10,582 nucleotides of DNA from an uncultured Selenomonas sp. (lineage in GTDB: Bacteria; Bacillota; Negativicutes; Selenomonadales; Selenomonadaceae), in the NCBI GenBank assembly GCA_945494195.1, contig CALYVJ010000034.1, positions 1-10,582 on the forward strand. Reading direction: 5' to 3'. This document shows, one piece after another, positions 5,442 to 10,582 of this stretch. The notes below the pieces were generated by a model. That model did not search any database and had not been told where the DNA came from. It saw nothing but the letters and a program-made list of their open reading frames with translations. Each line of letters opens with the position of its first letter. Position 1 is the first letter of the stretch. The position numbers and the translations under genes were made by a program.

Positions 5442-6728
5442 GTGAGTACAGAGGCAAAGGTCGGAGCATTTACTTTGGCTGGATTGGCGCTGCTGGCTGG
5501 TGTTATCATTATGCTCAGCGGTTTTAAGCTGGGCGGCGATAGGAGCTATACCCTTTATGCTGGATTCAATCAGGTGGTGGGGGTAGAACCGCAGTCCATC
5601 GTCAGACTGTCGGGGGTACCGGTAGGAAAGGTTAAGAAAATCCAGAACGATGGACAGGGCGTTACGGTGACGCTTTCTATCAACAGCGATGTAAAAATAC
5701 CGAAAAGTTCCCAAGCAACAATCGGTTCCTCGGGGGTCATGGGGGAAAAATTTATCAACATCCTGCCTGCTGATCCTACACTGGGCTGGGTGGAAAATGG
5801 CGATTACCTCATCGGACAGGATGAGGCTGGCATGGACACCATGTTTGCCGGCCTGAGCAAGGTAGTGGATCAGGCCCAGGAACTTATGACCGGCATGAAC
5901 AAGATTGTCGGCAATGCGGAGTTCCAAGGTTCGGTAATCCAGATGGCCATGAACATGCGGGATGCCACCGCCCATATCAATGGCATGATGGCGGCCTTTG
6001 AAAGCATGGCACTGGCGAACCAGGGAAATATCAATCAGATGCTTTCTAATATGAATACGATGACGGCTAGTCTCAATCGTACGGCTGGGGCTGTGGAGTC
6101 CATGATGACGAATCTGGCTACGGTGGGAGCTGATCCGCAGACGGCGGAGAACCTTCGGCTGACTCTCAATAATATTGCCGATACCAGTGAGAAAATCCGC
6201 GTGATTTCTGAAGGCATTGCCAAGGTGGCCGGTGATGAGAAGACCATTGAGGATACCAAGGCCATTATCCATAACGCCCGCAGTCTGACGGATAAGGCGG
6301 ACAGGCTCAAGAAAAAGCTGGATACCATTGAGGTGTCTTCGAATGCCGACCTACTTTACAGCGGCATGAAACATGATTGGAGCAGCAACTTCAATCTGAA
6401 TGTGGATTCTCAGTCGGGGTCTTTTTTGACCTTGGGGATTGATGATATTGGCAATGCTGATCGCGGCAATTTCCAGCTGGGATCGCATTTCGGGGCTTTT
6501 GATGCTCGTGGCGGTCTGATTTATGGCGAAGCCGGCGTTGGCCTCGATTCGCGAATCGGGCCGCGGTTCAAGGTGTCGGCAGATGCCTATGATTTTGATG
6601 ATCTGGCAGTCCGGCTGCGGGCTCAATACGACTTGGGCAACAATGGGACATCGCTTTTAGGTCAGTGGAATAATGTCAATGATAGAGAACGGCGCGCCGC
6701 CTATGTTGGTTTGCGTCAGTCCTTTTGA
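5442..6728 (+). CDS. mlaD: MlaD-like MCE protein fused to a C-terminal outer-membrane beta-barrel
   Basis: Lipid-binding subunit of the Mla transporter. The start is GTG 5442, 8 bases behind AAGGGGG (5427-5433), giving 428 residues, more than twice E. coli MlaD (183). Domains in order: an inner-membrane anchor (about 8-27); one MCE domain (about 37-113; GVEPQSIVRLSGVPVGKV and GVMGEKFINIL are family-typical); two long helical stretches (about 131-228 and 233-299) broken near GADP (229-232); and a C-terminal part of about 125 residues (304-428) made of alternating hydrophobic and polar stretches with Gly/Asp/Asn turns, roughly eight strands, ending in a terminal Phe (LRQSF), the usual outer-membrane protein signature. 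This matches the trans-envelope MlaD described for Veillonella parvula. The inferred role is a covalent bridge replacing MlaC and MlaA. Residues 131-222 are unusually rich in methionine. tolC follows after 26 bases. Confidence 0.93.
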   Translation: MSTEAKVGAFTLAGLALLAGVIIMLSGFKLGGDRSYTLYAGFNQVVGVEPQSIVRLSGVPVGKVKKIQNDGQGVTVTLSINSDVKIPKSSQATIGSSGVMGEKFINILPADPTLGWVENGDYLIGQDEAGMDTMFAGLSKVVDQAQELMTGMNKIVGNAEFQGSVIQMAMNMRDATAHINGMMAAFESMALANQGNINQMLSNMNTMTASLNRTAGAVESMMTNLATVGADPQTAENLRLTLNNIADTSEKIRVISEGIAKVAGDEKTIEDTKAIIHNARSLTDKADRLKKKLDTIEVSSNADLLYSGMKHDWSSNFNLNVDSQSGSFLTLGIDDIGNADRGNFQLGSHFGAFDARGGLIYGEAGVGLDSRIGPRFKVSADAYDFDDLAVRLRAQYDLGNNGTSLLGQWNNVNDRERRAAYVGLRQSF

Positions 6729-6754
6729 GGATTTGGATAAGGGAGGATTTTATC

Positions 6755-8278
6755 TTGAAGATGAATAAAAGATTTTATAGAAAATTAACAGCCCTCGTTA
6801 TGGGGACCCTTACGGCTATGTCGGTTTCTGGTACGGCACTGGCTGCTGATACGATTCAGCTGAATCTGGAAGACAGCATCCAGATGGCACTGGAAAATAA
6901 CCGCAATATCAAGTCGGCGCTGGCTGATGTCGATGTTGCCAAATGGAATCTTTCCAATGCCCGCCGTCAGATGGGACCGACGCTTTCCTGGACGACTGGT
7001 GCATTTTCGTTAGGCGGCCGTGACTATGATGCGAAAAAGATTGATTCGCAGTACAGCAATGCCCTGCAGGTGGGAATGCCGCTTTATAATGGCTCTCTGC
7101 GCGCGGCTATCGATAAGGCCGGGTATGGCATCAATGCGGCGGATGTGACGCTTGAGAATACGAAGCAGGCAATCCGCTATCAGGCCACGGCGGACTATTA
7201 TCAGATCCTGCAGTGCCGCAACCTCATCAATGTCCAGCAGGATGCCGTAAATACGCTCCGCGAACATTTGGACAACGTCAACGCCCATTACAATGTCGGT
7301 ACGGTGGCCAAATCGGATGTGCTGGCTTCGCAGGTTCAGCTGGCCAACGCCCAGCAGGCGCTGGTGACGGCCCAGAACAATTATGATGTGGCGGTATCAA
7401 CGCTCAACAATGTCATCGGTTTGGATACGGATACGGTGCTGGATATCCGCGATCAGCTCGGCTACACCCATTACGATCTGTCACTGGATGACTGCACGAA
7501 GTTTGCTTTGGCCAACCGGGCAGACGGGGCAGCTTACTATTACACGGTCAAACAGGCCGAGGCTGGCATCAATGCCGCTAAGGCGGGAAACTACCCGTCG
7601 GTAAATGCTGTGGCCAGCAAGTCGATTGCTGGCAGCAAGGCCTTCAAGGATGAGCAGTCGGAATCTTGGCAGGCTGGTGCCCAGGCAACCTGGAATATCT
7701 TTGACAATGGGGTTACGTCAGCTAATGTTCATGCTGCCGAGGCAGCGCTTTTGAAAGCGCAGGAGGCTTCCCACCAACAGGATGAGGCTATCAAGCTCGA
7801 TGTCCGCACGGCTTACTTGAAACTTCAGGCAGCTGAGAAGAATATCGATACGACGAAAACAGCGGTGACGCAGGCAGAAGAGGATTACAAAATCGCTAAT
7901 GTCCGTTATAGCGCTGGTGTCGGTACGAATCTTGATGTCATGGATGCCAACGAAAAACTGACGGAGGCTAAGACGAATTACTATACGGCACTTTATAACT
8001 ACAATACCAGCAAGGCTTCTTTGGATCGTGCCATGGGGCTGCCGATTGACATCGATGTGGCTAAATACCGTGCATCGCGTCAGGAAGGCAACCGCCTGAA
8101 AAAGGTTCGCGAGGATGCAAAACTTCATGAGGATGCAATCCTCGAATCGACGGAAGAGGCTAAGCAGAATTCGAAGGAAGAGGCAAAGGCTAGCCGCAAG
8201 GCTGAGCGTGAGGCACGCAAAGCTGCCAAGGCTAAGCACGCCGATAAAAAAGCAGTAAAAGAGGAAGCGGTGAAGTAA
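6755..8278 (+). CDS. tolC: TolC-family outer-membrane channel protein
   Basis: Trimeric outer-membrane and periplasmic exit duct (outer membrane efflux protein family). I choose TTG 6755, 8 bases behind AAGGGAGG (6739-6746), giving 507 residues; ATG 6761 is possible but 14 bases from the site. A signal peptide is clear: a basic start, a hydrophobic core (LTALVMGTLTAMSVSG), and likely cleavage after TALA near residue 30. Two repeated OEP halves follow, about 35-235 and 237-430, each with long helices, a TAXYY-like segment (ATADYYQILQ, VRTAYLKLQA), the VGTVAKSDVL / AGVGTNLDVMDA repeat motif and a closing GLD/GLP. A tail of about 64 residues (444-507) is unusual: over half Lys, Arg, Glu and Asp, probably one charged helix, absent from E. 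coli TolC. No efflux pump or adaptor gene is adjacent. Its place between mlaD and tamB suggests shared regulation with lipid transport. Confidence 0.93.
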   Translation: MKMNKRFYRKLTALVMGTLTAMSVSGTALAADTIQLNLEDSIQMALENNRNIKSALADVDVAKWNLSNARRQMGPTLSWTTGAFSLGGRDYDAKKIDSQYSNALQVGMPLYNGSLRAAIDKAGYGINAADVTLENTKQAIRYQATADYYQILQCRNLINVQQDAVNTLREHLDNVNAHYNVGTVAKSDVLASQVQLANAQQALVTAQNNYDVAVSTLNNVIGLDTDTVLDIRDQLGYTHYDLSLDDCTKFALANRADGAAYYYTVKQAEAGINAAKAGNYPSVNAVASKSIAGSKAFKDEQSESWQAGAQATWNIFDNGVTSANVHAAEAALLKAQEASHQQDEAIKLDVRTAYLKLQAAEKNIDTTKTAVTQAEEDYKIANVRYSAGVGTNLDVMDANEKLTEAKTNYYTALYNYNTSKASLDRAMGLPIDIDVAKYRASRQEGNRLKKVREDAKLHEDAILESTEEAKQNSKEEAKASRKAEREARKAAKAKHADKKAVKEEAVK

Positions 8279-8326
8279 TTCACCTGGTAAAATACAGCCA
8301 TGGACCGGCTTTTTGAGGGGATTATC

Positions 8327-10582
8327 ATGAAGCGGAAAACATTGGGAATATTGGCGGCAGTCCTGGGGCTGGTGCTCTTGGGGCTGGCTGGCCTTTGGTA
8401 CTATATGCAGACCAGTGCTTTTATGGAAACGGCAGGCCGTACTGCGGCCTCGACGGCGTCGGAAATGCTGGGCGTACGTATCGATGTCGGCAGCATAGAG
8501 GTGAAGTCTCTCCGCACCCTCGAAGTCCATGATGTGGCAGTTTATGACAAGCAGGCAGAGATCATTGCGCGCGCAGAAAAGGCGCAGGTGACCTACCGCC
8601 TGCTTTCTGCGCTTTCTGCACCGGCTGAGGCTGTTAAGGAAGTCGCAGTTTCCAATGTGGAGGTGGTGGTAACCCAGCGGGATGACGGCAGCTGGAACTT
8701 TGAAGATCTCATCAGCAAGACGCCGGGAGGACAGCAATTCCATGGGTTGGTGCGCGTGGAAAACGGGCGTGTAACCGGACGCATGCAGGGCAGGGAACTT
8801 ACCCTTGAGAAGGTTTGCGGTTCCTTGGATATGGCGGATTATCCGGTCATGAAGGCAGAGATAAGCGGAGAAAATCAGGGAACTCAGGTAGAAGCGTCGG
8901 GAACCTTTGATGAAGACCGCCAGATTGTAAATGTCAAAATAAACCATATGGATTTGGGCAGTTATCTGGGGCTGGTGCCGGAAGATTCGCTTCCACAGGA
9001 TGTCTTGGTAACAGGCGGCAAGGTGGAAGCGGCCCAAATCCATGCCTTCCGTGATGGCAGCAAATTATCCTTTACTGGCGATGCGGATTTTTCCGATGGT
9101 GCGGTTCACATCATGGAAACCGATGTGACAGGAATCAAGGGACATGCTGCGTTTACCGATGCGGAGGCTTTGGTTTCCGTAGAGGCTGAGGCGGAGGGAC
9201 AGCATGCCAAGGCCCATGGCAAAATACGTTTTGACACGGGCGACCCATATCTTGATCTTACGGCTTCATCGGAATCCTTTGATCCCAGCCTGGTCCTAAA
9301 AAATCTTCCGTATCGGGGGGCAGCTGCTTTTGATGTAAAAGTTCGTGGAACATTCAAGAATCCTTCGATTGAAGGACAGGTCAAGGTTGCCGAGGGCTCG
9401 GTAGTGGATATCCCGTTCCATAATCTTTCGGCGAAGGTGCGTTATCAAGACCAAAATGTGTTTGTAAAGGATTTGCGGATCCAGGTATTTGGCGGCCAGG
9501 CTGAAGGTGAGGCCGCTGTTGCTGCGGACAATCTTTCGTACACAGCTCATGTCAAGGCGTCGGGAATTGATATGGGGATGTTGTCTGAGGTGGTGCCCCA
9601 GGCCGCAGTGGTGACTGGCAAAGTGACCGCGGATATGGGTGTTAGCGGCGTGGGGATCAGCATGGACCAGCTTCAGGCTTATGGAGGTGCAAAACTCGAA
9701 AATGGTTCCTATGGTGCTTTGCCAATCGAGAATATCAATACCTCGTTCTATTTGGCGGGGGATAACCTGCAGCTTGACTTTTTGAGTGTCAATCTGCCCA
9801 ATCACAGCCGCCTGGCAGCGGAGGGAACCATTACGGGCCTTATGACGGCGCCCAAACTGGATTTAGCGTATTATGGTGCGCATTTTGACCTTTTGCTGTT
9901 GCAGAAAGTCGAGCCGAAGGCTGATGTTACGGGGCTTAGTGACTTCAAGGGAACGGTTCAGGGAGATTGGGACAATCCACAGGTAGTGATCAAGTTCTCT
10001 GGACTGAAGGGCACTTTGTTCAAGCAGCCTTTTGACAGTCTCAAGCTGACAGCCAGCGGCAGCTTGGATGGTGTCCATATCGATGATTTTTTGATGGAGA
10101 AAAATGGCAAGGAAGTCTGGCGGGTGGCAGGTTCTGTCGGTTTTGCCGGTGAGCGGAAAATCGACCTGCAGATTGATACCATGGGGGCGCGGATGGAAGA
10201 TATCGCGGCCCTGGTAGCACCAGATCAGCCGATAACCGGTAATGTGGATAATATCATTAAGTTTACTGGTACGTTGGATAATCCCAAAGGGGTCGGCTAT
10301 ATTCATTTTTATCGCGGAAGTTATCGCGGAATCCTGTTGTCCGGAATGGACGGCGACTATTTCTTAGAGGATGGGGTCGTCCGCCTGCAGGATTTCCATG
10401 CCTATTCCCCGATGGTAGATATGATTCTCAATGGTACCATTGACCAGAATCGGAATCTTTCCATGAAGGTTGAGGCGAAGGATATTGACATCAAGCGAAT
10501 TGAACACAAGATGACCTATGAGGTGAGGGGGCATGGTATTTTCAAGGGCTATATAAAGGGCAATGTGGACGGTCCGGAATTT
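8327..10582 (+). CDS. tamB: TamB/AsmA-like inter-membrane protein (N-terminal 752 residues, runs off window)
   Basis: Large inner-membrane-anchored periplasmic protein of the AsmA-like/TamB (DUF490) superfamily, whose members form a long hydrophobic beta-groove that moves phospholipid between membranes. The start is ATG 8327, 6 bases behind GAGGGG (8315-8320); an in-frame ATG at 8300 has no ribosome site. The frame stays open to the last base with no stop. Residues 6-27 are the membrane anchor. Residues about 50-130 resemble the AsmA N-terminal region (IDVGSIEVKSLRTLEVHDVAVYD, then VSNVEVVVTQRDDGSWNFEDL). After that come repeated short strands with recurring GT-x-x-NP units near 341 (GTFKNP), 542 (GTVQGDWDNP) and 648 (GTLDNP), and GNVDGP at the window end. 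The conserved C-terminal TamB domain would lie beyond the edge, so TamB versus another AsmA-like member is not settled. It follows tolC after 48 bases with no convincing terminator. Confidence 0.88.
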   Translation, partial: MKRKTLGILAAVLGLVLLGLAGLWYYMQTSAFMETAGRTAASTASEMLGVRIDVGSIEVKSLRTLEVHDVAVYDKQAEIIARAEKAQVTYRLLSALSAPAEAVKEVAVSNVEVVVTQRDDGSWNFEDLISKTPGGQQFHGLVRVENGRVTGRMQGRELTLEKVCGSLDMADYPVMKAEISGENQGTQVEASGTFDEDRQIVNVKINHMDLGSYLGLVPEDSLPQDVLVTGGKVEAAQIHAFRDGSKLSFTGDADFSDGAVHIMETDVTGIKGHAAFTDAEALVSVEAEAEGQHAKAHGKIRFDTGDPYLDLTASSESFDPSLVLKNLPYRGAAAFDVKVRGTFKNPSIEGQVKVAEGSVVDIPFHNLSAKVRYQDQNVFVKDLRIQVFGGQAEGEAAVAADNLSYTAHVKASGIDMGMLSEVVPQAAVVTGKVTADMGVSGVGISMDQLQAYGGAKLENGSYGALPIENINTSFYLAGDNLQLDFLSVNLPNHSRLAAEGTITGLMTAPKLDLAYYGAHFDLLLLQKVEPKADVTGLSDFKGTVQGDWDNPQVVIKFSGLKGTLFKQPFDSLKLTASGSLDGVHIDDFLMEKNGKEVWRVAGSVGFAGERKIDLQIDTMGARMEDIAALVAPDQPITGNVDNIIKFTGTLDNPKGVGYIHFYRGSYRGILLSGMDGDYFLEDGVVRLQDFHAYSPMVDMILNGTIDQNRNLSMKVEAKDIDIKRIEHKMTYEVRGHGIFKGYIKGNVDGPEF

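Noticed and set aside
5109..6272. Long minus-strand open frame opposite the mlaF/mlaD junction
   Set aside because: It crosses the boundary of two certain genes, its predicted protein is His/Arg-rich with no recognisable domain, and it has no sensible promoter or ribosome site.
8296..8315. Terminator-like AGCC ... GGCT followed by T5 between tolC and tamB
   Set aside because: The stem is only 4 bp with a 7-base loop, too weak to terminate. At most it causes a slight drop in tamB transcription.
7718..9043. Minus-strand open frame of over 400 codons opposite tolC and tamB
   Set aside because: It spans a gene boundary and has a cysteine/histidine-rich translation typical of antisense shadows. 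Both plus-strand genes have clear domains and ribosome sites.
1..10582. Mobile elements, CRISPR arrays, tRNA/rRNA genes or phage genes
   Set aside because: None seen. No spaced direct repeats, no transposase or integrase motifs, and nearly all the sequence is accounted for by ordinary chromosomal genes.

Overview
The window looks like chromosomal DNA of a diderm (outer-membrane) Firmicute of class Negativicutes, probably a Selenomonas-like member of the Selenomonadaceae. The evidence is the combination of Gram-positive-style expression signals (strong GGAGG ribosome sites, TTG and GTG starts, TATAAT promoters) with outer-membrane genes: an Mla-type lipid transporter, a TolC and a TamB/AsmA-like protein. 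In addition, the MlaD carries its own C-terminal beta-barrel, an arrangement known from Veillonella. Genus is not resolved. Base composition is moderate and even; there is no sign of insertion sequences, phage, CRISPR, tRNA or rRNA.

Layout. Positions 1-64 hold the tail of an upstream gene or intergenic DNA. An unrecognised single-pass membrane protein with a Pro/Gln/Ala-rich N-terminal half follows (65-901). A clear promoter (927-955) drives serS (1023-2306, seryl-tRNA synthetase), which ends in a strong terminator (2318-2348). Directly behind it is ubiX (2369-2923, flavin prenyltransferase). ubiX converges on rnhA (3007-3702, minus strand, RNase HI with an N-terminal hybrid-binding domain), and the two share a two-way terminator (2966-3008).

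A control region of about 200 bp (3703-3899) separates rnhA from a divergent operon running to the right edge: mlaE (permease), mlaF (ATPase), mlaD (MCE protein fused to an outer-membrane barrel), tolC (outer-membrane channel) and the first 752 codons of a tamB-like gene that leaves the window. The control region holds an extended -10 promoter and two perfect inverted repeats, one centred about 61 bp upstream of the predicted transcript start and one sitting on that start.

How the genes work together. MlaE and MlaF form an inner-membrane ABC transporter. MlaD is anchored in the inner membrane, binds lipid through its MCE ring, and by its length, long helices and terminal barrel could reach the outer membrane without the soluble carrier MlaC or the outer-membrane MlaA of proteobacteria; neither gene is present here, nor is mlaB. 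TamB-like proteins are a second inter-membrane lipid conduit, and TolC spans outer membrane and periplasm. The operon therefore reads as one envelope-lipid and export module. The most informative points are the MlaD bridge architecture with a methionine-rich helical segment, the highly charged tail of TolC, and the two dyads controlling the operon.
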